Of a stretch of DNA of 64,000 nucleotides, positions 29,400 through 42,224 are shown in pieces. The notes beneath the pieces are model-generated. The model was not told where the DNA came from and ran no database searches. It saw only the letters and a program-made list of their open reading frames with translations. The translations under genes were made by a program, and so were the position numbers. Each line of letters starts with the position of its first letter. The stretch's first letter is position 1. Source of the stretch: Diphasiastrum complanatum. Taxonomy: Eukaryota; Streptophyta; Lycopodiopsida; Lycopodiales; Lycopodiaceae. The stretch lies in contig CM055097.1 in assembly GCA_029204225.1 (NCBI GenBank), positions 39,361,106 to 39,425,105 on the forward strand. The letters run 5' to 3'.

Positions 29400-30899
29400 G
29401 TTGTGCTCCCGAGCTCCACTAGACCACATTTTATTTTATCCCCTGAAAACCCTTGGGGTATTATCTATATTTTTATTTCTTGTGGATACCCACTAAGTTG
29501 CTGCCACGTGGATCTAAAATTTTTCAACACAGTAGTAGTTGACCACTAAGTTGCTGCCACATGGACACAATTAATCCGAGGTATTGTGAACCATAGTTGT
29601 ATATGTATGGTTTGCATTCTATGCTCTATGATTCTTAGGCATAACAAGAATGTTATCGTATTATACCACAAAGGACTCCCCAAAATGGTGAAATTGTTGG
29701 GTTGAAAAAGATAAATTATCTTACTTTCCTTTAAGGTTCATACAAATGCATTTATTAGCTTTTTCCTTAAGAGGTAAGTATTGGTAAGTTAAGCTATCGT
29801 TACGATTCATTTGTTTTTTTTTTAATGTTTTAAGTTGTAAGAGCTTTCGATATGACAATCGCTACCACAGAAGTAGTTAAAAGCCTTACAATCGTAGAAC
29901 TAAAGTTGCAAATTGGGATTTAAGAAGACTCATAATTGTGTACGAAATGATTTTGCCAATAAATAAGTGATTCTCATTTGATGATAGTTTCTTACAATGG
30001 TTTTAATATTTTGATCATGAAATATATCTGGCATTTTGGAATTTTGAGGTTGGCAAGGATTCAAGAATATTCACGATCAATATTTATTGTAATCACAGTC
30101 AATACTCCAAATATTTCAATATTCACAAGTATTCACGATTAGTATTCACAATAATCATGATTAATGATATTTGCCTTTCAGTATTCAACCTTCAATCTAG
30201 AAGTCTTCAGGATGCATCTTTGGAAAGTCTATAAACATCCTGCAAAAGAACACGCTATTAGAAACAATAAAAATATATCATCAAAAAAATTACCAAAATA
30301 TGTTGTTGCTTGTCATATTTTTTTCATTCAAGCATGTGAGAGCACAATAAAAGAAGAAACATTGTGGAATCAATCATGCATCACCTTTCAAGTTCTCCTG
30401 CTCAGATATGTGTTTAATATGTTTTGCACGTATACAATCGAGCTTCCAATAGCCAAAAAAATTTAAATTCTTTTGTCATGCGTACAAGCTATGTTCCTTT
30501 TTTCACGTATGCAGACCACTTTCATGTTCGATAATTGAGCCCTTCACCAAAGTCCAAATCTCAAAAGTGGAGACAGCCACCAACATTTATCCTTTAACAT
30601 TGAATTTTTTTTCAAACTCCATTAACCAACCTCAACATATAGTAATGCCTTTGCAAAGCAATGTCTCAAAAGCTTAGAATAATTGTCTTAATATGATATG
30701 ACTGGATGAGTTTGGTACACATAGATATAGAGAGTTGGAGACAATCGATCTTCAAACTTTATAGTGTTACATGTACCGAACATATGAAACTACGTGATTC
30801 AGATTCACAAGAACATATGAATACGCAAATGCATTACCATGGTCTCTTATTTGATGACTAAAAAGCATTTCATATCGAATTCTATCTTTACTAAGGGTT
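29400..30899. other. Gene-free A+T-rich interval
   Basis: No gene is recognised. ATTCACGAT/CAATATT-like words recur in a loose tandem pattern at about 30060-30165. The frame at 30164-30466 has no family resemblance. Confidence 0.35.
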
Positions 30900-31971
30900 C
30901 ACGTTTCCTCGAAATGCAACACTTGCATGGTTCAAAAGTTGAACTTGTGCAGTTCAAAAGTTAAACTGTTTTCAACACCTTCGGCCTTTTCGCATTTTCT
31001 CGAAAAAAGCCAAGAGAGAAAAAATTCTCGAAGGTCATCTATTTTCATGAGTTAAACTGTTTTAAAGACATTTTCACCTTTTTGAGGGCACCTTTGGCTT
31101 TTTCGCAAAATCTCGAAGAGAGAGAAAATGCCAAAGGTCGTCTATTTTGAACGAGGGACGTTTCCAGCCACTTCCCAGAATTTGCGAAGTGAGAGAAAAC
31201 CACTTTCCCTAAAATGCGAAGTGAGAGAATTTGCGACATCCTCGTCCACGTCAACATTCCCTACGGGTTGACAGTATACACTATGTACAGTTGTCACAAA
31301 AGCCATATACTTCCAAGTACAACGGCTTACCTAATTAGGTGACAAACATTTAATGTAGTTAATACATGGATGCAATCTATAAATATATATCATCCCAGCA
31401 CAGATTACTTGAGAAGCTTCGTCCATGAGACGTATTTGAACCTCCCAGTTACGTCGTCATTTTGGTTGTAATTGCTATTGTGCTTCAGTGTAATATAGCC
31501 GCAACATGTTTTTCTATCTGTGTATAACGTAGATGAATGCTTGTTGTGATTGAATGCACTTTATCGTTGTTTGATCGCGCTTGTTTACTCACTCTGATCA
31601 TAACACGAACGTCTACGACTCCTCAGTTTTTTATCAGACGATGGATGTCTTTGACGCCTGAGGAAATCGCGATATCATACTGTTGTTTCCATCTATTTCA
31701 TAACTAAACTTCACATTGAATCCATTTCTCAATAATACCACACACAAACCATTTCTAATCTCTTCGGTGGACTGTACTCATGTTTTTGTGAGTATGAATT
31801 GATTTTTAAGATCCTGTTGGACAATTAGAACACTCAAAGCTGTGATTATATTTACCATAAGCTTTCTATTAGATATTTTTGCATCTAGCAGCTAATTGTA
31901 ACGGGAGAGCTGTTCTGCAATATTCCCTCTCTCTTCTCCATTCGCGTTCTTCTATCTCCCTTGCCCCATCA
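30900..31971 (+). mobile_element. Solo or partial LTR of the copia family seen at the right edge
   Basis: Bases from about 31610 to 31971 align, at roughly 80% identity, with the reverse complement of 63632-64000, the 5' LTR of the minus-strand copia element. Both end ...CCCATCA. A TATA-like run lies at about 31375. The left part (30900-31230) is built of TTTTCGCATTTTCTCG and GCGAAGTGAGAGA words that recur near 54.05-54.27 kb and, inverted, near 59.3 kb. No primer site or gag follows 31971, so it looks like a solo LTR. Its exact left border is not fixed. Confidence 0.7.
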
Positions 31972-32031
31972 TCCCTCTCTACTTGCACTCTCTTAGTTTC
32001 CAGTAGGTGTTCTTCCTTCCTTAACCAACAC

Positions 32032-32350
<319 letters not shown>

Positions 32351-34219
32351 GTTAAGCATCAGTTGTTATCCATGTACGAAATAAGATTCACGATAACACA
32401 TGAAAATAGTCATCCAAAATTTAGTCCAATCTTCTCAGCCATTATTTATGATAGCAATATGGTTCCCCCTGAAGAACCGGATCAAGGCCTGATCTGTATG
32501 CGGGTGAGGAATCGTATTCAAGCATATAATAATGATATTATTTTTATGAGACACCAAACCATATGAAAATCAAACTTGAACGTTTTAAAATCCATGTATA
32601 GTATAGGGTACCAAGGCAGATCCGTGCCATATTTATCACTTGGACCTCATTTCGTAGCATCAAATTCCAATACATATACAAGGTAGTTTGGGCAAATTCA
32701 TGCCATACAAGCTACCTAGACTTTCAGCATACATTCCTTTGTCTTTAACTGACCTAAATATTAGTTTTCAAACTAATTTATGCTTATACATCTTTATAAT
32801 ATCATATTCAAGTCTAGTATGCCAAGAGACAATATAGCTTGTTTTTCTTAGTACTCTTAGCATGTGAAAGATCAAAAAAATTGCTTATTTATGAAATGGT
32901 GTTATGTAATTCTCGTTATACATTCTCATTTTAAGGTTTGTGATACCAACCGGGAGTGTACTTCCAAGAACCATACAATGGTGTCAATTATAGCACTATA
33001 CATGAATGTGTGGTGACGAGATATCTTGTCACTTGTCCATATTCTACTTAGAAGGAAGAAGGTCCATCTAATGACTATAATAGTTTCAAAACAAGGTGAT
33101 GTTAGAAGCGGTATAAGTCTATGAACTTACACATAAGTCGTATGCTATTCTTACATACATTTTCTCATATCTTGTGTAAAATTAAATATTACACAATTTT
33201 TAATTGCATATAGTGAAATAGAGCCTAAAGAATGCCGATGTGAGTAGCAAGCTTGTGTTTATTATGTGAAGTAAGAAGGATATCAACACCATTTCATATC
33301 CTTATACTTGTATCTCATAAAATGTTTCATTGAAAGTATAAGGAAGCAATCATAAACATAGCATGTTATAAGTATGTCATAAGAAAAACTCAAAAAGAGA
33401 TCATTATCCACATTAGGAGGGCACATAGGCATCCTATCAAATCAGCAACTGATTGGCCTTCAGTATTCACACAAAGTATGAGAACCATATTATAGATGGG
33501 CGCAATACCACACAACAATTCAACAATTGTTTTCTTTATAAAAAACATGTTTGAAACAATGAGAATACTCTCATTCATGGGTGCATATGCCTTAATCAGT
33601 CCAGCAAATGTCTACTTCATACACATTACTTTAAAAGAATAAAAAAGGCATCCTTTGTGGGCGCCCAATCAAGCTATATTTCAACAACTGTCTATGCTAT
33701 CAACAGAATATGATACTGTCAACAAGCATTCTTCTGTTGCTACTTCCAAGAACTATGAGCAATGAAAATCCTAGCCATCATAGTTGTTGGCCATTTACGG
33801 TACATGCCCAACGCATGTTTTAAATAAATACGGAGGGCTCTCATAGCCTCAATTTTATAAGCAGTGTAATTAAATAAAAGTTAGACACTGCTAATGGTGC
33901 ACTTGTACTGCGCAAAGCACCAATAGCTGTAAATACATCTTGAATCATTAGAAACAATAAGCAGCTAAATTTTGTTAAGTGTCTCGTAGCACAATAGGGA
34001 ATTAAGTGGCATGGCTCAAGTAGAATATTACCAAAGCATTGTAAAGTCAAGTTACTTGCAAAATAAATAAAAGCAAGTTAACTTAGACTCTTAAGTTTTA
34101 GAAATGAGCAAATAAGAAAGTGCCACTTCAGCTCATTTGGAACCAGCTATATAGGGGCCAAATCCTTTGTATTTTATATGCACAACTTTCATTTGATCAA
34201 ACAAAGAGTTGAGTTCCCT
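32351..34219. other. Unassigned A+T-rich interval
   Basis: No gene. GGCA-x6-TGCC hairpin-like words near 32621 and 32690 resemble those in the Penelope-like leaders, so part of it may be eroded leader sequence. The rest shows nothing recognisable. Confidence 0.3.
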
Positions 34220-34570
34220 CCTATAGTATGTCTTGTGAATGCTTTGAGATATTAACGAAACATAGCTCCTCTTGCCAAAGCGAGACCAAACTTTTTGAAA
34301 CCTTTATACAAGGTAAAATATAGTTGAAAGCATACAGTACTTCAAACAAAGAAAGCATCGTATAGTGAAACAAATTTCTAGACATCCAGCTGGTACCTGC
34401 CACCATCCCACCACACAAAACCGCACAAGTTAGCACAGTGAGGAAGACAAGTGTCGACGCTGTCAGTTGTTATCCCTGTCCAAAATAAGTTTAGCAGTTT
34501 TAACATCTTAAAATAATTGATAAAACAATGTAGTCCAATCTTCCCTATGTTATACACATAATTATTTGTG
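34220..34570 (-). mobile_element. Relic of the Penelope-like element leader, copy 5
   Basis: The reverse complement contains GGTTTTGTGTGGTGGGATGG, GGCAGGTACCAGCT and TTTGGTCTCGCTTTGGCAAG, equivalent to the unit 1 stretch 40525-40700. It is more diverged than units 1-3 and lies in the same orientation as copy 4. Confidence 0.65.
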
Positions 34571-35837
34571 ATAGGCTTTCCCATACTATTACCGTACTAG
34601 AATATTTCGCCATTCTGATCAGTCTTGTGGTACTAGTCCATATCAATTTATAAAGTCGAAGCATACTTATTGAAAAACAACTACATTATACAAGTTGCGA
34701 TTAACAAACGAGAGAGAGTATGGAACGGCACTCAGATATGGGGCAAATCCATGCCATATCCATATCTGAACCCATAATAGGCATAGTACCATTTTCAAAA
34801 CTCTTGAGCATATCCATGCTTTCCAAGAGTACGCCAACTATCGCCCAGTTTCATAAGATTTTAAAGTTTTGATCCTGTCTATTGTGTTATTACCAGTACG
34901 TGTTTAGCCAAGTACTTACCCTACCATTTGTACTAGGATTAGGGCAGATCCTTGCTATACTAATCCCTACAAATGTGGCGATCCCTTGTACAAATCCATG
35001 TATTGTAAGGGCACGTAGGTTATCAATCTTTGTATTATTGTTCTTACAATTCTCTTATTGTAAAAAAAATTCCGTCATAATTTGCATAGTTCGGGCTTAT
35101 ATATGTATGTTTATCATTGCTTTTTCGTAAACCAACACACAAGGTAAATTTTCGCAATACTAACCTGAATAGATGTCGCGTGAGAGTCTTGTGAGGAAGC
35201 CATATTTGTTTACAAATGATACTTCCTTCGGAGACTGGTAGTAGAGGGTTTTTTGAGTCTAGTTTTAGCCGCTAAACATACTATACTCCCATTACGAAAC
35301 GTATTTACTGCTTTTAGTAAAAAGAGAATGCCAGAAACATATATATAAACTTCACGAAGATGTTCTTCGGAATGCATACATGTATAAGAACGTAATTCGA
35401 GTCCAATATTGGAATCGGGATGCAACCTCGTAGTAGGAAGATCTGTTTACAATAAGAGTCATATTGCATTTGCTCACCATTGGTCTATCATAAATCATAC
35501 CTCTCGTGGTGACCATCATATTACTCAATACAAAGCATCATATTGGCGGCCAGCCAAGTAATCGTATTATCGTTGAAGAGGCATGCAATACTTCTCAAAA
35601 AAAATGTGTGGTCATCGCTGCCCTCTCAGCGCTGAAAAGGCCGCAACCTTTTATGAACATGGGTTCAATCAAACACACAATGTGATGGTGAAGTAATCGA
35701 TGTTCCAACGATTGAGTTCATGCATACACAAATGTATCAATCCACTCACATATGTAAATGTTGGAGGTATTCCCAACGAATTGTAAATAAATAAAACTTA
35801 AGTGTAAATAAAATAAAACAGTTGAAGCTAGCAGATT
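34571..35837. other. Unassigned interval
   Basis: No coding similarity is recognised. GGGCAAATCCATGCCAT near 34738 and AGGGCAGATCCTTGCTAT near 34940 repeat the leader-type word of the Penelope-like elements. The remainder is featureless. Confidence 0.3.
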
Positions 35838-36327
35838 AGATTGGGAACATAAGTTGCATGCTGCTCTGTGGGCATTCAGGACAACATACAAGGGAAGCAC
35901 TGTTCAAACACCTTTCCAATTGGTATATGGTCAGGATGTTGTAATGCCAGTAGAGTTTCTAGTTCTTTTATTAAGGATTGCTACAACGCAATGCCTGAAT
36001 GAATCCAAATCTCTACAACTACGTCACGAAGCTCTGCATAAACTCTGTGAAACACGCTTACTAGTTGTTCATGCACTGGCAACTGAAAAGAAAAGACACA
36101 AAGCATGGCACGATCGCAGGTTACAAAAGAAGGATCTTCGCTCCGGAGATTCGGTCCTGATGTATAAAACCAAGGCGATCAAGGGAAAATTAAAATTCAT
36201 GGGCGAAGGTTCTTATCGGATCAAGGAAATTCTTAATCATGGAGTCGTGAATTTAGAGAAACTAGATGGGACACCGTTCGATACACCCATCAACGGTAGC
36301 CGGTTGCACAAGTACTGGTCATCGTAG
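35838..36327 (+). pseudogene. Ty3/gypsy integrase C-terminal part
   Basis: The frame reads HAALWAFRTTYKGSTVQTPF, QLVYGQDVVMPVEF, later KAWHDRRL, DSVLMYKTKAIKGK, and ends FDTPINGSRLHKYW before TAG. This is the end of a gypsy polyprotein (AYNT/WAFRTT...P..L.YG, then the C-terminal domain and the NGSRLK.Y tail). It begins abruptly at about 35838, so reverse transcriptase and the catalytic core are missing. Confidence 0.9.
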
Positions 36328-37458
36328 TGAGATAGATCCAGATTGGTGGTGGCATGTTACGAAAAGCTATTCTGATAGACCATCACCACTAGATCTAGAA
36401 AGATCAAGCCAAATCAAGCTAGATCCATCGAGATTCGGCCAGACTTGGCAAGATCGGAGAGATCCATCAGAGTCCAAGGGGGATCCAGATCCAGATGGGA
36501 TCAAGCAGGAAGCGGATCATCAGATTATGCTAGTAAGTCCCCCTAAAATTGTAGATCAGAGACCTCAATCTCAGTAATTATGGCAAATTAAGGGCAAAAT
36601 TCAACCAAAACTGATGGAACTGTTACCAAACTACCAACAGTCAGATCAAGCAGGGATGAAGCTGATTAACAGTTTGCAAAAGTTAAAAATCAGAGAATCT
36701 CAAGATCTCGTCAAAAAACACTCTAAAAGAGCACTTTTTTCATGATTTTTAGAGATCCTCTAGGAGATAGCTCTTGAAACTTGGACAGTCACTAGATTTG
36801 ACTTAGATGCATTCCTAAAAATCTCTGTGAGAGTTCCTGATGGAGGAATTATCATTTTTTAGTGTGTGCGAGGGTTCCTAGAAGCTGAATATTTAGAACC
36901 CTCACAGAGCATCAAGATCATCCTACCAACCCTCGCAAGGTACCTAAATGGAATCAGAGTAGTGAAATTAGCCTGCCTACATGGTCTGATCTTGAAAATC
37001 AAGAGATCACTTCCTGCAAGAGTTGAAATCTCGTAGACAGTTTGAACCCTCGCAGAACCTTTGCATGGTAGTCAAATCACCTTCTGAACTCTCGCAGACT
37101 TCCCTGAGGTCTTAGAATTGTGTGAAGAAGGTTCCTGCCAAAATTTGGGTGGAACTGAGCAAGGTAAAGTGGATTTCACCTAATACGCACTCTAAATTCC
37201 GCTATATAAGGGCTGAATTTGAGTCATTTGTCACCTTTGTTGGCGAAGCCCTGCTCAAATTGACACTGAAATTTCCAAGTTCTTTGTTTGCGACCAAACT
37301 TCCTACAAGCTATCACCTGCTCATACTGAACACAGATCTGCGCTCTGAACTATAGCTCTTGCCATCCAACACTCGTTATTCACAATTTTTTGTCATTTTC
37401 CACACCTTTTTACCTTTTCCACCGTTTTTCTTGCTTTTTCGTCATTTAACTATCAAAC
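36328..37458 (+). mobile_element. LTR-like region with TATA box and repeated GAACCCTCGC words
   Basis: This block lies between the integrase end and the next frame. Upstream of a TATA box (TATATAAG, 37203-37210) it carries repeated words of the form GAACCCTCGCAGA or its complement (36840-37100). A second copy of the arrangement lies at 56906-57737 with its TATA box at 57588. This suits an LTR U3 promoter followed by a short leader. Clear TG...CA borders and a primer site were not found. Confidence 0.5.
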
Positions 37459-38045
<587 letters not shown>

Positions 38046-40825
38046 GGACTCTTCTTTATCAAAAGTTACCACCCTTGATCTTTCTATAAATAAACATATG
38101 TGATTTGATGGTCGTAAACTTTGTTGCCAACCCAATCATATATGATACTTTTCAAAAAAATATATCCCCACCAATTTTGGCTGAAAGGGAGCTTCCACGA
38201 TACTTCCTACGGAACCACTATATGTAGTCTATTCTCGAATGAGTTTTTTCTACTATACGGTGAGAAGAACGTTGGAAGATATGCTCATGATAGAGATGGT
38301 GCCCTCCCTGGCTTGAAAGTAATCTACTTCTACTTCTACTCTATCTTGCTATAAATAAAAATATGTGATTTGATGGTCCTAAACTTTGTTCCCAACCCAG
38401 CCATATATGATACTTTTCAAAAAAAATATTCCCACCAATTTTGGTTGAAAGGGAGTTTCCACGATACTTCCTACGGAACCACTATATGTAGTATGTTCTT
38501 GAATGAGTTTTTTCTACTATACGATGAGAAGAAGGTTAGAAGATATGCTCATGATAGAGATGGTGCCCTCCCTGGCTTGAAGTCATCTGCTTCTACTTTA
38601 TGGTATGTGGTTTTGCTCGTTTCATAGCTTTTCTTTTATCTCTTTGCTACATATGAAGGATATCAAGCTTTTTGGGTGATAAACGTGATGGTATGAATCT
38701 GTTGTCCAGTGATGGATCAACGAGGGTTCATACACATTTTTTGTATGGCATCTTCTTCAAGTAACATCCGATGTCCAGCGATGAAGCTTGCTCAACTATG
38801 GAGAAGCTTGTTGAAGATATATGAGTTGTTGTCCAGCGATGGACCTGCAATGATTTATCTTGAGCATGACACTCAAAAAATGGATTTATATGGTAAGTTG
38901 TCCAACGATGGACCAGCGATGAACCGATGCTTCCTTCCACATACTTTGTAAAGCATGATAATGATAGGTATGCATCACATATGGTAGGTTGAGACAAAAG
39001 CTTCTTAATGACCAGTGATGAAGCACTTCTTACCTCATGAATGGTTGTATGGATTCAAACTCCTTATCATAGATATGAAAGGATGAAAGTTTGGTCTGAT
39101 AACTACAGTTTACTAGGCTTTACTATCCTTCAAAGGACCGTATGAATGTTTGGTTGTTCCTTAAGTAACGAAAGGTTACATACATACTCCATAGACGAAG
39201 CCATTGTAGTATCATGCTATTATACAAAAGATACAACTCAGACACTGGCACGTATTGATTATGATTAGTATACCTCATGCCGTAACCTGTTTTGCTATCA
39301 TACTTTTGAATGACTGCTATTTCAAAGGGAATACTACTATGTCTAAACACTAACAAACAAAACTTGCACTCTTTGTAGCATTGAATATTACTACTATCTT
39401 CGTTTTCAATTAGGTTCAATTTCGAACCATAAAGCTATAAGCGTTTGCACAGCTATGCACATTAAACCATTCGCTTCATACTTGTATAAGCAATGAGTGG
39501 TAGGCTCTCCTCAACGTGCTTATTATCGCTTTCACAATAGCTGACAATAACTTTATGAACAATTTAAGTCTAAGTAAGGCAAGAGCACTCAAGGGACTAA
39601 ACATGGCATCCTCACAAGAAACCACTGCTACAATCATCCAAGAATGAGTTTTCCAAACACTTTTCAGATTTTGCAAGCATCACCTATGCTCGAAAGGTAA
39701 GATGTCTCTTCACAAATATATTCCATTCTAGTGACTAATAATGATCCTAAATACAAAATTTAGTTGGTTTCTACTCAGTTCGACTATATCACTTCATAAA
39801 TAATGAAAATTTTCTATGTATAATGACACCCACGCTGTCCCGAAGCAAGGTTTCTCCTCAAATTATCTTGGACAACATGGGTTTGCGTAAGATAAACGGT
39901 TCTTACAAAAGAATTAGAATGGCACGGGTTTGCCCTAATACCTTGTAAAAACCATGAGAACCTCATCAATAAAGTGAAGCCTATCTGATACAAGGTCTTA
40001 AAAAATCACGGGTTGGATATGGAATTACGATAAACGTAAGTTCACTCGTAACTACACTATTCAACCATGGCTTGTGCAAATTTATTACCCATTCAGTTGT
40101 CATATCAGATTATGATGAGATACGAGTGGAAAACATGGATATGCTCAGGAGTATGGACAGTAGTGCGTGACATTTCTTAAGTCACCAGGGCTAGAATAGC
40201 ATGGATTTGCTCTGACACCGACACACGTGTTCACACCATTTCTTTTAGCAATAACCAATATATCCAGTGAAATCTTTTCATACTTTTGTTGTAAACGAAA
40301 TGAATTGATACGGACCAATGCCCAAAAACTGATCAGCATGGCACTCGTCATGATATGGTAACGGAGGGGCTTGGCTTATTGCTAGAAAATCGTCTTTGTG
40401 TTTGGGAAGACTGGACTATGTTTTAAAATGCTATTTATGCTAATAAGTAGTATAACTTCTTTTGGACATGGATAACAACTAACGCTCAACTATGACACTT
40501 GTCTTCCCCATTGTACTAACACATGCGGTTTTGTGTTGTGGGATGGTGGCAGGTATCAGCTAGATGTTTTGAGAGTGTTTATGTTATATGGTGCTTTACT
40601 GTACTGTATTTTACTTTTCAGCTTTACTGTACCTTATTGGCTTATAAATAAAGGCTTCAAAGGATTTGGTCTTGCGTTGTCAAGAGGAACTATGTGAAAT
40701 TGTGTATCTCTCTCTCTCTCTGCATCCTTGTGGTGTAACTTCGACTATTCCTTGGTTGAGATAGTACTAAACCCTTTTTTTTTATCCGGTTCATAAGCTA
40801 ACAAAGGTCTGTTTTCATGTTTTAG

Positions 40826-41509
40826 TCCACAAGAGGGTTTCAAGATGCTGCTCTTTTGGGTTATGAGGAGCCCCTAACTCCACCTAACCATTTTATTCAG
40901 ATGCTTATTTGTTGTATAAAAAAGGCCATAATGATACATTCTTTTATCATTGACACTGATAGGGCTACTTGTTCTTCTGCTGGACTTGAAGATAAGGTTT
41001 TATGTTTGACTGATCTGTTGGGGACTTTGGACTGGGTTAAGATCTATCTGGAGTTTGTTAAAAAGAAGGATACTTTGAGTCTAGTAGAAGATCTGTATGG
41101 CCAGCTCAATGAATTTGTCGAAAGATTTGAAAAAGATGAAAGATTTTTTAATCTACACATAAGGAAAGTCTTTGCGTGCCTTGAGAATGAGAATGGTAAT
41201 TCTTCTATTGATGTGCCACATACTTCCTCTGATGCACCGCTTTCACCACACCCTTTGGATGAGCTTGATGAAGACAGTGCTTCCCACCTTGAATTGTTTT
41301 CTCAAGATATCTGTGATATTGGTAACCAATCTTCATATGACTTTTGCCAATCCAAAAACTGTCAAATTCCTTTTGTACCTAGCAGAACTATTGAGTTCAA
41401 ATCTGCCTTTACCGCCTACAAGCTTTGGAGCCTTCCCAATGTCAATTTTCTTGCCCCTGTGCTTATCAACCTTTGGATCTTGATGTCACATCTTACTGAA
41501 AAGAAATAG
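40826..41509 (+). pseudogene. Unit 1 upstream frame, unknown function
   Basis: The frame is open from a possible splice acceptor (TTTTAG, 40820-40825) and reads FQDAALLGYEEP, then DLLGTLDWVKIYLEFVKKKD, VEDLYGQLNEFVERF and an acidic, Ser-rich tail. It precedes the endonuclease-like block. The equivalent in unit 2 (46952-47365) has a stop at about 47363. Composition suggests an alpha-helical N-terminal region of the element's protein. I recognise no domain. Confidence 0.5.
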
Positions 41510-41583
41510 ATGTTTGTAAGTCCGCTGCTTTACACAAAAATCCTTCTCTTGAAGCTCCTGTAGCCTTTGATAATGTTATTCGC

Positions 41584-42007
41584 ATGAACAAATTTGAGCC
41601 TTCATGTTGCCCTTCTCAGCAAACCTGGTCCAGAATCAAAGGACACTTTGAGACTGGCATTAATAGGATGAACCTTCACCAAGCAATAATCTGGAACTGG
41701 AAGCGGCCATTCTTTAAATGTAGATGTGGTGATAAATGCAAAAAACAATTCGTCCATTATCTGGTTTGACCATGCCATTTGGTATATGATGAACAACCTA
41801 GGCAAGTTTTTCTTTGGTGCCTCTCTCCAAAACCAAATGAATGCTTTCTTTCAATGGCTACATAAGCCCACCAGAAATGTGATTAAGGCATACTTACCTT
41901 TCTTTTCATTCGACAGTACATGGTTGATGTCTCTATTGAGCTTGCCAAAGATTCTTCTGCCAAACTATTATCACACCTCGGTGATGCTGAAAATGTATGA
42001 GAGATAG
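41584..42007 (+). pseudogene. Unit 1 candidate degenerate GIY-YIG endonuclease block
   Basis: It begins MNKFEPS..., has a Cys cluster KCRCGDKC (41719-41739), then IWYMMNNLGKFFFGAS followed by FFQWLH. The spacing resembles the GIY-YIG core (G-I/V-Y ... G-K-x-Y-I-G-x-S ... H). The Gly is replaced, the usual catalytic Arg position is Asn, and a one-base difference from unit 2 in the A-run after the Cys cluster shifts the frame. The assignment rests on motif shape and on position upstream of a CxC linker and reverse transcriptase. Confidence 0.4.
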
Positions 42008-42224
42008 AGCGTCTCCTTAAACGACCAAGCTTTACCACTCTCCAAGATAAATACTTTCAAAACCCAAGCAAAATAATGGGCAATTTTAATCTCAACAATC
42101 TAAAATCCGTAGTATCTGCATCTGGGACAAGGAAGAGAAGACGGTTTACTGGAAAGGAAGGGCAAAGTAGCACAAAGAGCGACCTACCTATCAAAAGGCT
42201 GAATTTTTACCGGGATTAATCGGT

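Noticed and set aside
30164-30466. 100-codon plus-strand frame as a small gene
   Set aside because: A+T-rich sequence, no family resemblance, no supporting promoter or splice context.
31258-31976. TCCCT at 31258-31262 and 31972-31976 as a target-site duplication of the solo LTR
   Set aside because: A five-base match in CT-rich surroundings, and the sequence just inside the left copy does not start with TG. The LTR probably extends further left.
38700-39020. Regularly repeated short palindromes as a CRISPR-like array
   Set aside because: The repeats are degenerate, irregularly spaced and inside a eukaryotic retroelement leader; no spacers of constant length.
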